From the NCBI RefSeq assembly GCF_000826525.2, contig NZ_LN651328.1, positions 18,432 to 82,431 of the forward strand: a stretch of DNA of 64,000 bases. The letters run 5' to 3'. Below are positions 49,650-57,570 of the stretch, piece by piece. Positions within the stretch are counted from its first letter, which is position 1. Each line of letters begins with the position of its first letter. The notes beneath the pieces were generated by a model that ran no database searches, was not told where the DNA came from, and was given only the letters and a program-made list of their open reading frames with translations. This DNA is from Mobilicoccus massiliensis (GTDB lineage: Bacteria; Actinomycetota; Actinomycetes; Actinomycetales; Dermatophilaceae). A program made the position numbers and the translations under genes.

Positions 49650-51037
49650 CGGGCCGCCCGCACGGCGTCCGCGAGCACGCCGAGGGCGTCCTCGAGCAGC
49701 TCGTCGGAGATGACGAGCGGCGGCAGCAGCCGCAGCACGTTGGAGTGGGTGCCGCAGGTCAGCGTGACGACGCCCTGCGCATGGCAGGCCGCGGCGATCT
49801 CCTTGGCCGTCGGCGCGTCGGGCTCGTCGGTGCCGGGGTGGCAGATCTCGATGGCCATCATCGCGCCGCGACCGCGGACCTCGGCGACGATGCCCGTCTC
49901 GTCGACGAGCGGCTCGAGGTGGGTGCGCACGAGCTCCTCGATGCGCCGGGCGCGCTGCAGCAGGGTGTCGTCGCACTCCAGCTCGTCGAGGACGGCGAGC
50001 GCCGCGGCGCATGACAGCGGGTTGCCGGCGTAGGTGCCACCGAGGCCGCCGGCGCCGACCGTCTCCATGATCTCGGCGCGTCCGGTCACCGCCGAGAGCG
50101 GCATGCCACCCGCGAGTGCCTTGGCGGTGCAGACGAGGTCGGGGACGACGCCCTCGTGCTCGATCGCGAGCATTCGTCCGGTGCGACCCATCCCCGCCTG
50201 GACCTCGTCGGCGACCATGACGATGCCGTGACGCTCGGTGATCTCGCGGATCCCGGCGAGGAACCCCTCCCCGGGGACGATGAACCCGCCCTCACCCTGG
50301 ATCGGCTCGATGACCGCGGCCGCGATGCGATCGGGCCCGACCCGCTCGATGAGCGCCTCGAAGGAGGCGAGGGCCTCGGGGACGGCGTTCTGGGCACCCG
50401 TGCGCCAGTGCAGGGGGTAGGCGAACGGCGCCCGGTGGATGTGCTCGGGGAACGGCGCGAAGCCCGTCTTGTACGGCGCCTCCTTGGCCGTCATGCCGAG
50501 CGTCAAGAGGGTGCGGCCGTGGTAGGCGTGGTCGAAGACGACGACGTCGGGACGTCCCGTGTAGGCCCGGGCGATCTTCACCGCGTTCTCGATCGCCTCC
50601 GCGCCCGTGGTGAACAGCGCGGTGCGCTTCTCGTGCTCCCCCGGCGCGATGCGGTTGAGGCGCTCGGCGACCTGGGCGTACCCGTCGTACTCGGTGACCA
50701 TGAAGCACGTGTGCGTGAACGCCGCGGCCTGCTTCTGCACGGCGGCGACGACGGCGGGGTGGCTCGCACCCACCGACGTCACGGCGATGCCGGACGCGAG
50801 GTCGATGAGGTGATTGCCGTCGGCGTCGACGAGGATGCCGCCGGAGGCGCGCTCGACGAACACCGGCAGCGTGATGCCCAGACCGACCGGCACGTGCTGC
50901 GTGCGGTGCGCGTGCTTCTCGCGTGAGCGGGGGCCGGGAACCTCGGTGACGAGGATGCGGCGCTGCTCGACCGGCTGTGCGATGGCGGCATCGGATGCGG
51001 TCGGCTCGGTGGTGGGAACGGCGGTGTCCACGGTCAC
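49646..51037 (-). CDS. gabT: 4-aminobutyrate / 5-aminovalerate aminotransferase
   Basis: 463 residues, GTG start with GAGGAGAG close upstream. Class III PLP aminotransferase: FTTGAEAIENAVKIAR (142-157), DEVQ at 277-280 with the PLP-contacting Asp, and Schiff-base Lys K306 in CTAKALAGGMPL. GabT enzymes accept both GABA and 5-aminovalerate; the downstream CoA-transferase and glutaryl-CoA dehydrogenase favour the C5 substrate here. First gene of the operon gabT-aldehyde dehydrogenase-fusion-(permease), with 4-nt overlaps. Probably controlled by the divergent PucR protein. Confidence 0.92.
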   Translation of the reverse strand: MTVDTAVPTTEPTASDAAIAQPVEQRRILVTEVPGPRSREKHAHRTQHVPVGLGITLPVFVERASGGILVDADGNHLIDLASGIAVTSVGASHPAVVAAVQKQAAAFTHTCFMVTEYDGYAQVAERLNRIAPGEHEKRTALFTTGAEAIENAVKIARAYTGRPDVVVFDHAYHGRTLLTLGMTAKEAPYKTGFAPFPEHIHRAPFAYPLHWRTGAQNAVPEALASFEALIERVGPDRIAAAVIEPIQGEGGFIVPGEGFLAGIREITERHGIVMVADEVQAGMGRTGRMLAIEHEGVVPDLVCTAKALAGGMPLSAVTGRAEIMETVGAGGLGGTYAGNPLSCAAALAVLDELECDDTLLQRARRIEELVRTHLEPLVDETGIVAEVRGRGAMMAIEICHPGTDEPDAPTAKEIAAACHAQGVVTLTCGTHSNVLRLLPPLVISDELLEDALGVLADAVRAAR

Positions 51038-51066
51038 GGTCTCTCCTCTGGTCGGGGATTGCCGTC

Positions 51067-51095
51067 ACGTTAGGGCTACCGGCGGGCCACGTCAT
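51067..51095 (-). promoter_or_regulatory. Putative gabT promoter
   Basis: On the minus strand: ATGACG (-35, complement of 51090-51095), 17-nt spacer, TAACGT (-10, complement of 51067-51072), then about 30 nt to GTG 51037. Spacing is ideal and the hexamers are imperfect. Confidence 0.5.
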
Positions 51096-51140
51096 CGTGC
51101 AGAGTGGCCACGATGAGACCCCCGCTGTGCAGCCTGCACA
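51094..51140. promoter_or_regulatory. Candidate PucR operators
   Basis: Two inverted repeats lie upstream of the gabT -35: ATCGTG...CACGAT (51094-51099, 51109-51114) and TGTGCAG-C-CTGCACA (51126-51140), the latter a perfect 15-bp palindrome. Their place between divergent pucR and gabT suits an activator. Binding is inferred. Confidence 0.4.
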
Positions 51141-51151
51141 AGAGGGGTGAC

Positions 51152-51239
51152 CCGCCGAGACAGCCGTCGTTTCCGGCCACGGTGGTCGGGCGACGCTCGT
51201 CCGGGCCGCGAGGGCCGGAAACGACGGCTATCTCGGCGG
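51152..51239. repeat. Dispersed palindromic repeat, family P1, copy 2
   Basis: Arms 51152-51177 and 51214-51239 are 26-bp inverted copies with one mismatch and match the arms of copy 1 (12222-12311) at all but one or two positions. The 36-bp centre differs. It lies between gabT and pucR, so here it cannot be a terminator for either. Confidence 0.85.
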
Positions 51240-51264
51240 ATTCAGGGGACGGGAAGGAGTCGGG

Positions 51265-52713
51265 ATGGACGTCACCCTCGCGGGACTCTCGCAGGCGCTC
51301 GGCGACGAACTGCGCCCGGTCGCACCGGTACCCGTGCCGGCGACCGCGGTGACCGGCGTCCACGTCAGCGAGCTGCTCGACCCGACCCCGTTCCTCGAGG
51401 GGGGCGAGTTGCTGCTCACGACCGGACTCAAGCTGCCCGATCAGGCCCTCCCCCTCGACGCGTACGCCGCCCGCCTCGCCGGAGACGGGGTGGCCGGACT
51501 CGCGCTCGGCCTGGGGCCCATGCACGCGGGCATGCCACCGCTGCTCGTGCGGGCCTGCGAGCGCGCCCGCCTGCCACTGTTCGAGGTGCCGGTGCGCACG
51601 CGATTCCAGTCGGTGGTGCGGGAGTTCTGGCGGCAGGTCGGCACCGGGCGCGAGGAGGATCTGCGGGCCGCGATGGGCTCGTCACACGCGCTCGTCCGAG
51701 CCGCGACGGCCGAGGACGCCCCCGCCGCCGTGACGCGCGCACTCGCCGCGGCGGTCGGCGGCTGGGTGGCGGTGCTCGACCCGGCGGCGCAGGTGCGCAC
51801 CGTGCACCCCCGCGCGGCGGTGGGCACGGCGACCCGGGCGGCGGCCGAGATCGGGCGGATGCGGCTCTCCGGCCCCCGCGCGGCCGTGACGTTCGGACTC
51901 GGTCGCGACGACGTGCTCGCCCATGGGCTCGACCGAGCCGGCGGTCACCTCGTCACCGGTTGCCCACGGCCGCTGCCGCCGCACGCGCGACACCTCGTGA
52001 TGTCGGCGTGCGCACTGCTGCAACTGCGCGCGGAGTGGTCGAGCCCCACCACCGCCTTTCCTCTCGCCGCCCCGGTCGCGGTGGGAACGCTCGCGCGACT
52101 CGGACACGCCACGGCCGCGGCCGACCTCGCCGCTCACCTGCGGCGACCCGTGCCGCGAGTCGTGCGCCTGGCATTGGTCTCCGGCGTCGAGGCCGAGGCG
52201 GTGGCGGTGGACACCGGCAGCCTGTTCGCGCCGGGCGATCCGACCCTGCTCGTCCTCGACGCCGAGCACGCCGACGCGACCTGGGGCCGCCTCACGGCCT
52301 CCGCCGACGCGAGCACGACGCCAGGCGCGCGCGGTGTGCTCACCGCCCCGGCAACGTGGCCGGAGATCCCGCACCTGCTGACCCGGGGCCGGGAGGCGTA
52401 CTCACGCACCCCCGACGGGGTGCTGCGCGACCTCGCCGCCCCCACGCCCGCCGCGTCCGTCGCCGCCGGCGTCGTCGACGAACAGCGGCTGGCCGCCCTC
52501 GCGGCACACCCCCGGGCCGAACTCGTCGCGACCCTCGCCACCTACCTGCGTCATCGCGGTCGCGTGGGCCCGGCCGCCGACGCTCTGGGGCTCCACCGCA
52601 ACTCCGTGCGTCACCGGCTCACGCTCATCCGGCAGATGCTCGGCGTCGACATCGACGACCCCGACGTCGCCGCGCAGTGGTGGCTCGAACTCCGCTCCCG
52701 AGGGCTCGCGTAA
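51265..52713 (+). CDS. PucR-family transcriptional regulator
   Basis: 482 residues, ATG 5 nt after AAGGAG. N-terminal PucR-type domain (about 1-125) with SELLDPTPFLEGGELLLTTG, a middle sensor-like region, and a C-terminal HTH of the PucR/CdaR type: TYLRHRGRVGPAADALGLHR followed by NSVRHRLTLIRQMLG. Such regulators respond to nitrogen-compound metabolites and often control GABA, purine or proline use. Divergent from gabT, so very likely its activator. Full length. Confidence 0.9.
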   Translation: MDVTLAGLSQALGDELRPVAPVPVPATAVTGVHVSELLDPTPFLEGGELLLTTGLKLPDQALPLDAYAARLAGDGVAGLALGLGPMHAGMPPLLVRACERARLPLFEVPVRTRFQSVVREFWRQVGTGREEDLRAAMGSSHALVRAATAEDAPAAVTRALAAAVGGWVAVLDPAAQVRTVHPRAAVGTATRAAAEIGRMRLSGPRAAVTFGLGRDDVLAHGLDRAGGHLVTGCPRPLPPHARHLVMSACALLQLRAEWSSPTTAFPLAAPVAVGTLARLGHATAAADLAAHLRRPVPRVVRLALVSGVEAEAVAVDTGSLFAPGDPTLLVLDAEHADATWGRLTASADASTTPGARGVLTAPATWPEIPHLLTRGREAYSRTPDGVLRDLAAPTPAASVAAGVVDEQRLAALAAHPRAELVATLATYLRHRGRVGPAADALGLHRNSVRHRLTLIRQMLGVDIDDPDVAAQWWLELRSRGLA

Positions 52714-52779
52714 CCATCTCGCGCACGTTCCGAGACGCCGAGTCCGCTCCCGACCCCGCCCACCACTCCCCCGCTCGCA

Positions 52780-52849
52780 AGGTGGCAGATGGGATGGCGA
52801 CCGGGCGGGGGTGATCACCCCAGAAGCGCCGCCATCCCATCTGCCACCT
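52780..52849. repeat. Nested palindromic repeat, family P2, copy 2
   Basis: Perfect 19-bp inverted arms (AGGTGGCAGATGGGATGGC at 52780-52798, complement at 52831-52849) are exactly concentric with an inner palindrome GTGATCAC (52811-52818) flanked by G and C runs. It lies in the 469-bp gap (52714-53182) after pucR, which also holds a 12-codon ORF with its own promoter and a terminator. Confidence 0.9.
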
Positions 52850-52912
52850 CGAGGCGGGATGAGCGTGCCCGGAGTTCGCATCCATCCGGGCATGCCCCGG
52901 CGAGAAAATCCG

Positions 52913-52969
52913 TTGCCGTGCCGAGGCGGTGCGTTCTACCGTCGAAGAACACGGGAAAGGAGGTGGTCC
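52913..52969 (+). promoter_or_regulatory. Promoter and extended ribosome-binding site of the 12-codon ORF
   Basis: TTGCCG (52913-52918), 18-nt spacer, TACCGT (52937-52942). The leader then carries AAAGGAGGTGGTCC (52956-52969), which matches the complement of the conserved 16S rRNA 3' end at 13 of 14 positions, far more than a normal Shine-Dalgarno. Confidence 0.6.
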
Positions 52970-52973
52970 AGTA

Positions 52974-53012
52974 GTGAAGACTTCTCGGACACGTGAGGTG
53001 ACCGCGCGATAA
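52974..53012 (+). CDS. 12-residue ORF (leader peptide or regulatory sORF)
   Basis: GTG start 10 nt after GGAGG; encodes M-K-T-S-R-T-R-E-V-T-A-R, then TAA. Basic and hydrophilic, too short to fold. It has a promoter, an extreme ribosome-binding site and, just after the stop, a small hairpin (GCGTCC/GGACGC, about 53016-53029) and GTGATC...GATCAC (53031-53055). No larger gene follows on this strand, so it is not an obvious attenuator. Function unknown. Confidence 0.5.
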   Translation: MKTSRTREVTAR

Positions 53013-53128
53013 GCGCGTCCACGGACGCGTGATCTCGAATCCCACGCGATCACCGCGCCCGGCAGGCTCCGGCGGACTCGTCCACCGCCCCGGCGCAATG
53101 CGCCACCTGCCCGGCGTCCAGCACGACG

Positions 53129-53163
53129 AACCGGCGCCACCCGCAGTGCGGATGGCGCCGGTT
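53129..53163. terminator. Terminator after the small membrane protein
   Basis: Arms AACCGGCGCCA (53129-53139) and TGGCGCCGGTT (53153-53163), 13-nt loop, with T residues next to the stem. It is between the 12-codon ORF (+) and the stop of the minus-strand membrane protein, so it may serve both. Confidence 0.75.
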
Positions 53164-53182
53164 TCGTGATGCTCGAGAACCG

Positions 53183-53536
53183 TCAGCCGAAGTAGCCGTA
53201 CAGGGCGTTGACGAGAGCGAGGACGGCGGCGAGGTGCATGAGGACGGGCCGGTTCGAGCCCTTCTTCGCCTTGGACCGCGCGATCTCGCAGAACGCGACG
53301 ACGGCGAGCGCGACGACGAGCTTGATGCCGACGAACATGTGATAGGACGCCGGCAACGCGCCGCCCCCCATCTCCATGACAGCGACCATCGCGAGACCGA
53401 TGAGCAGCTGCAGCCGAGCGCCCCACACCATGACGGGGTGGATGACGCCCTGGGCGAGGCTCATGACGTAACCGATGACGATGAGTGCGAGCCCACCCCA
53501 GTGGGCCCATCCGAGGATGCCGATCGCGCTGACCAT
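53183..53536 (-). CDS. Small four-helix membrane protein
   Basis: 117 residues, nearly all hydrophobic: helices at about 10-30, 37-55, 65-85 and 96-115, with one basic loop (RSKAKKGSNRP). No Cys or His cluster that would suggest cofactor binding. Not assigned to a family. ATG 53536 follows a TAGGGT hexamer by 6 nt with no Shine-Dalgarno. Single gene by position. Confidence 0.8.
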   Translation of the reverse strand: MVSAIGILGWAHWGGLALIVIGYVMSLAQGVIHPVMVWGARLQLLIGLAMVAVMEMGGGALPASYHMFVGIKLVVALAVVAFCEIARSKAKKGSNRPVLMHLAAVLALVNALYGYFG

Positions 53537-53542
53537 GACCTC

Positions 53543-53548
53543 ACCCTA
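53543..53548 (-). promoter_or_regulatory. Putative leaderless -10 box
   Basis: TAGGGT on the minus strand ends 6 nt before ATG 53536. Confidence 0.5.
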
Positions 53549-53682
53549 CGTGGCCCGTTCGCCGATCTCCTCTCCAGACACCGCCGCCCGCGACGATTCG
53601 TCCTCCCCCTGGCACCGGGGCGAGTGCCGGCCGGTCGCGTCGACCGGCCGAAGCCCGGGTCGGGCGCGTCGGAGCAGGAACG

Positions 53683-54381
53683 TCAGAGCAGGTGCCGGTG
53701 CATGGCCCAGGCGGTGAGTTCGTGGCGGGAGCTGAGCTGGAGCTTGCGCAGCACGCTGCTCACGTGGGTCTCGACCGTCTTGATCGAGATGAACAGCTCC
53801 TTGGCCACCTCCTTGTACTGGTAGCCGCGGGCGATGAGGCGCATGACCTCACGTTCGCGAGCCGAGAGCCGGTCGAGTTCCTCGTCGACCTCGGCGACCT
53901 CACCGGCCGCGGCCCCGAACGCGTCGAGCACGAAACCGGCCAGCCGGGGGCTGAACACGGCGTCCCCGTCGGCCACCCGGCGGATGGCGGCGACGAGGTC
54001 GGTCGGCGAGATCGTCTTGGTGACGTACCCCCGGGCCCCGGCGCGGATCACCGAGATCACGTCGTCGGCGGCGTCGGAGACCGAGAGGGCGAGGAACCTC
54101 ACCGGCTGCCCGTTCTCGCTGGTCACGCCCTTGCTCTCGAGGAGGACGTCGGTACCGCCCCGGCCCTGTCCGCCGGGGAGGTGGACGTCGAGCAGCACGA
54201 CGTCGGGGCGTTCCCGGGCGACGACCGCGACGGCCTCCTCCACGGTCGCGGCCTCACCGACGACCTGCAGTTGCGCTCCGGTGTCGGCGAGTTCGCTCCT
54301 CACCCCGGTGCGGAACATGCGGTGGTCGTCGACGAGCACGAGCCGAATCGGCCCGCTCTCGGCGTTCGTCGTCTCGGTCAC
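53683..54381 (-). CDS. LuxR/NarL-family response regulator (LiaR-like)
   Basis: 232 residues from GTG 54381, in a GTGA overlap with the kinase gene. Receiver domain about 12-140 with acidic pocket D18/D19 and phosphoacceptor D65 in VVLLDVHLPG. C-terminal LuxR HTH about 168-232 (LSAREREVMRLIARGYQYKE then LFISIKTVETHVSSVLRKL). Cognate partner is the PspC-type histidine kinase immediately upstream. By analogy with LiaFSR and actinobacterial PspC systems it should respond to envelope stress. Targets unknown; the divergent PspC operon is a natural candidate. Confidence 0.92.
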   Translation of the reverse strand: MTETTNAESGPIRLVLVDDHRMFRTGVRSELADTGAQLQVVGEAATVEEAVAVVARERPDVVLLDVHLPGGQGRGGTDVLLESKGVTSENGQPVRFLALSVSDAADDVISVIRAGARGYVTKTISPTDLVAAIRRVADGDAVFSPRLAGFVLDAFGAAAGEVAEVDEELDRLSAREREVMRLIARGYQYKEVAKELFISIKTVETHVSSVLRKLQLSSRHELTAWAMHRHLL

Positions 54382-55703
54382 GATCGTCGTCCCCGTTCTC
54401 CCGTGGCAGTGGGCATGGCGGTAGGTGTCTCGCTGGCTGTCGTGGTGGGTGTCGCGGTGGGTGTGGTCTCGGGTTGCGGCGTGCGCGGCTCGGCGACGAC
54501 GCTCGAGGCATCCGGGGCAGCGCCCACGTTCTCGTCCGGCTTCTCGACCGGCAGCTCGAGGATGACCTCGGTGCCCTCGTCGAGCCGTCGGATGCGGGCC
54601 GAGCCGCCGTGGCGTTCCATGCGACCGAACAACGACTCGCGCACGCCGAGACGGTCCTCGGGCACGGCGTCGATGTCGAAACCGGAGCCGTGGTCGCGGA
54701 CGAAGACCTCGACGAGCCGCGGCCCGATCTCGACGAACGCCGACACCGGGGGCGCACCGTGACGCACCGCGTTGGCGAGCGCCTCGCGCGTCGCGGCGAC
54801 GAGAGCGGCACCCGCTTCGTCGATCGGGCGTTCGCCGGTGACGACGAGATCGACCGGGACCCCGTGCAGATCCTCGATCTCGTGGGCAGCGGCCGTGATC
54901 GCGGCGCCGAGCGTCTCGACCACGGGCTTCGGCGCCCCGTACAGCCACGCCCGCAGCTCACGTTCCTGAGCGCGTGCGAGCTGGGTGACGCGGGTCGGGT
55001 CGTCGGTGCGCTGGATGAGCGCGAGCGTCTGGAGCACGGAGTCGTGCAGGTGGGCAGCGATGTCGGCGCGTTCGGTCTCACGGATGCGCGTGCGCTGCTC
55101 CTCCTGCAGCCGCTCCCAGAACCGCATCGCGAGCGGCCCGAGCACGAGCGCGAGCCCGGCCAGCACGGCCAGGGTCGCGAACGCGACGTCCCAGAGCACT
55201 CGCATTCCCTGTTGTCGCGCGACGATGACGACGACGCCGGTCACGGCGAGCACCGCACCGAGCAGCACCCGGATCGCGCCCTGACGGCGGCCGTTCTGCT
55301 GATCGAGCTGCGACCAGGCGAGGATCGCGCCGCCGCCGACGGCGAGGACCGGGACGAGGTCGCCCAACCTCACCCCGGAGACGCCGGCCAGCGAACCGCT
55401 GACCATGAGCCCCCCGACGACGAGCAGCCCGGCCCCCACGACGAGCAGGGCACCGGCGGGCGAGACGCGATCGAGTTCGATCGGCGACCGGCCGGAGTCT
55501 CCCCGCGGCGTCATCACCCACAGCAGCACGTAGGCGGCCACGCCGAGTCCGCCGGCGAGGGTGGCACCCAGGAACACCCACCGCACGAACCGCACCGGCA
55601 CGTCGAGGTGCCGCGCGACGCCCGCGCACACCCCGGCCAGGTAGCCGTCGGCGCGCACGAGTCTGGGCAACTCGGGCAGCTCGGCGGATGGTGTCGTGGT
55701 CAC
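54378..55703 (-). CDS. PspC-domain sensor histidine kinase (LiaS-like)
   Basis: 441 residues from GTG 55703. N-terminal PspC domain about 12-67 (LVRADGYLAGVCAGVARHL) with its amphipathic helix and membrane segment, then four more helices to about residue 195. HisKA_3 dimerisation region with phosphorylated H220 in AAHLHDSVLQT; HATPase with REALANAVRHG and DHGSGFD. The last 55 residues are Thr/Pro-rich. No long extracellular loop, so it probably senses the membrane itself or the partner PspC protein. Co-translated with the response regulator. Confidence 0.92.
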   Translation of the reverse strand: MTTTPSAELPELPRLVRADGYLAGVCAGVARHLDVPVRFVRWVFLGATLAGGLGVAAYVLLWVMTPRGDSGRSPIELDRVSPAGALLVVGAGLLVVGGLMVSGSLAGVSGVRLGDLVPVLAVGGGAILAWSQLDQQNGRRQGAIRVLLGAVLAVTGVVVIVARQQGMRVLWDVAFATLAVLAGLALVLGPLAMRFWERLQEEQRTRIRETERADIAAHLHDSVLQTLALIQRTDDPTRVTQLARAQERELRAWLYGAPKPVVETLGAAITAAAHEIEDLHGVPVDLVVTGERPIDEAGAALVAATREALANAVRHGAPPVSAFVEIGPRLVEVFVRDHGSGFDIDAVPEDRLGVRESLFGRMERHGGSARIRRLDEGTEVILELPVEKPDENVGAAPDASSVVAEPRTPQPETTPTATPTTTASETPTAMPTATGERGRRS

Positions 55704-55871
55704 ACCCCCATCGTGGCCCACCCCGAGCTGCGGCGTCACGCGCCCGCGCACGGTTCCAGGGGGATCCCCGAGGGCGTCAGGGGCTGCTCAGGGTCGCCCC
55801 TCATGTCCATCGGCCCTCCCACCACCCAGGATGGAAGGCAGAAGGAGACACCTCGACGAGCAGGAGTGGTG

Positions 55872-56870
55872 ATGAACAGCAACGGCCCGCTGGACCGACT
55901 GGTCGAGCGTTGTCGGGAGACCGGCGTGCGTCGCGCGCAGGACCGGCGTTGGGTCGCCGGCGTGTGCATCGGCCTCGCCCACCGCTGGAACGTCGACCCG
56001 GTATTGATCCGGGTCGGGTTCATCCTGTTGACGATCTTCGGAGGCATCGGCATCACGGTGTACCTGCTGTGCTGGCTACTGCTGCCCGGGGCCGACGGGT
56101 CGGTGGCACTCGATCGGGCGCTACGCGCCGGCGACGGCGCCGCGATCACCCTGTTCATCTTCACGGTCGTCGTCACGATCGGCACCCTCACCCCCGACGA
56201 CAACGGACCCCCGAGCGGTCTGCTCGGCCTCGTGCTCCTCGGTCTCGTCGTGTGGTGGCTGGTCCACAGCGGGCGGTTCTCGGCGGGCACGGCCACCCCG
56301 GCGTCGGCCCAGGCCGCACACGACGCGGCAGGCACGACGGCACCCACCGCCACAACCGCCACCCCCTCCACTGCCTCGACCGCCCTGGCACCGACCACCT
56401 CCGCACCGTCCCGCCCAGCCCGGGCCTCCCCCGCCGCCCCCGGCCCCACGACCCGCACCAGCCCCGGCCGCACACGACGCGGCAGGCACGACGGCACCCA
56501 CCGCCACAACCGCCACCCCCTCCACTGCCTCGACCGCCCTGGCACCGACCACCTCCGCACCGTCCGGCCCAGCCGGGGCCTCCCCCGCAGCCACCGGCTC
56601 GACGACCGTCACCGGCTCGGTGCCTGCCACCGGCGCGGCATCGCCTTCTGCCTCGGCGGCTCCCGGCGTTGCGGCCGGCGACGTCGGCCAGGCACCCGCC
56701 GGGCCGCGCCCGGGCGCAGCGACCGCACACACCCCCTCCCCGATCCAGGACGTCCTCCCGTCACAGTCGGCTCCGCATGCGGGGACCCGACAGGAGGCGG
56801 CCTTCATGTCCCCCGCCTCCCAGCCGGCCGGGGCGTCCGGAGCACCCGGAGCACCCGGAGCACCCCATGA
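55872..56870 (+). CDS. PspC-domain membrane protein, N-terminal portion (frameshifted)
   Basis: 332 codons as written. ATG 55872 follows AGGAG by 5 nt. PspC domain at about 22-78 (RRWVAGVCIGLAHRWNVDP, then YLLCWLLLPG), two more helices to about 140, then an Ala/Thr/Pro linker. In the linker a 154-bp segment (56312-56465) is followed by a second copy. Because 154 leaves remainder 1 on division by 3, the frame after unit 1 is wrong and reads Arg/His-rich shadow to 56870. Without one unit the frame would continue into the C-terminal domain and give a 514-residue protein. Divergent from the PspC-type kinase, so probably the LiaF-like partner. Confidence 0.8.
   Translation: MNSNGPLDRLVERCRETGVRRAQDRRWVAGVCIGLAHRWNVDPVLIRVGFILLTIFGGIGITVYLLCWLLLPGADGSVALDRALRAGDGAAITLFIFTVVVTIGTLTPDDNGPPSGLLGLVLLGLVVWWLVHSGRFSAGTATPASAQAAHDAAGTTAPTATTATPSTASTALAPTTSAPSRPARASPAAPGPTTRTSPGRTRRGRHDGTHRHNRHPLHCLDRPGTDHLRTVRPSRGLPRSHRLDDRHRLGACHRRGIAFCLGGSRRCGRRRRPGTRRAAPGRSDRTHPLPDPGRPPVTVGSACGDPTGGGLHVPRLPAGRGVRSTRSTRSTP
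56312..56596 (+). repeat. 154-bp tandem duplication inside the PspC gene
   Basis: Unit 1 begins at 56312, unit 2 at 56466; GGCACGACGG falls at 56331 and 56485, again 154 apart. The first 100 bp are identical, the next 30 nearly so, then they diverge. Each unit in its own frame encodes AAHDAAGTTAPTATTATPST and on. Confidence 0.9.
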
Positions 56871-57570
56871 CCCGGCCCACGTCGCAGACCGGCATCGCCA
56901 CGACCGGAGCTCCGGACTCGTCACGCTGCTCACTGCTGGCCTGGCCCTGCTCGCCTACCTCGGCGCCGACGCGGCCGTGGCCGGCCTGGACCTCGACCGT
57001 CCGTGGCTGGTCGGTCTCGCGGCAGCGCTCGGCGTCATCGGGATCTCGCTCGTCATCACGGCGTTCACCGGCCACCGGGTGCCGATGCTGCGCGTCGCCG
57101 CGTGGATCCTCGGCATCAGCCTGGTGACGAGCACCGCCACGGCCGGAGTCTCCGGTGAGGACCACGACGTGACGTGGCGACCCACGACGGCGAGCGAGGT
57201 GCTCCCGGTCTACGACCACGGCGTCGGCTCCGCGCAGCTCGACCTCACCGCGCTCCCCGCCGACGGGGTCCGCGACATCTCCGTGTCCCACGGAGTCGGC
57301 GAACTCACCATCCTCGTTCCCGCGAACGTCACCACCCGCGTCGAGGCCGAGAAGGGCCCGGGCCCCCTGCGCGTCGAGGAGGACGGCCATTCGCGTGAGC
57401 TCGGCGACGGCTTCTCCACCATCGAGCCGTTCACGCTCGGCAGCGGCCCCGAGGCCTACCGGGTCAAGGTCGATGCCGGCGTCGGTGAGGTCGACATCAG
57501 GGTCGTCCCACCCACGTCCGCCCCAGCCCCCGCATCGCAGCCGGCGTCGAAGCAGGAGGTCACGCCATGA
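56806..57570 (+). CDS. C-terminal portion of the PspC membrane protein, possibly made separately
   Basis: 254 residues from ATG 56806, which has AGGAGG 8 nt upstream and so may be used. The same frame is open further back: read upstream it joins repeat unit 2 and would be continuous with the PspC part if one 154-bp unit were lost. Three hydrophobic helices (about 45-115), then a beta-rich domain with SVSHGVGELTILVPANVTTR and VDAGVGEVDIRVVPP, like the C-terminal domain of LiaF-type proteins. Overlaps the next gene in ATGA. Confidence 0.75.
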   Translation: MSPASQPAGASGAPGAPGAPHDPAHVADRHRHDRSSGLVTLLTAGLALLAYLGADAAVAGLDLDRPWLVGLAAALGVIGISLVITAFTGHRVPMLRVAAWILGISLVTSTATAGVSGEDHDVTWRPTTASEVLPVYDHGVGSAQLDLTALPADGVRDISVSHGVGELTILVPANVTTRVEAEKGPGPLRVEEDGHSRELGDGFSTIEPFTLGSGPEAYRVKVDAGVGEVDIRVVPPTSAPAPASQPASKQEVTP

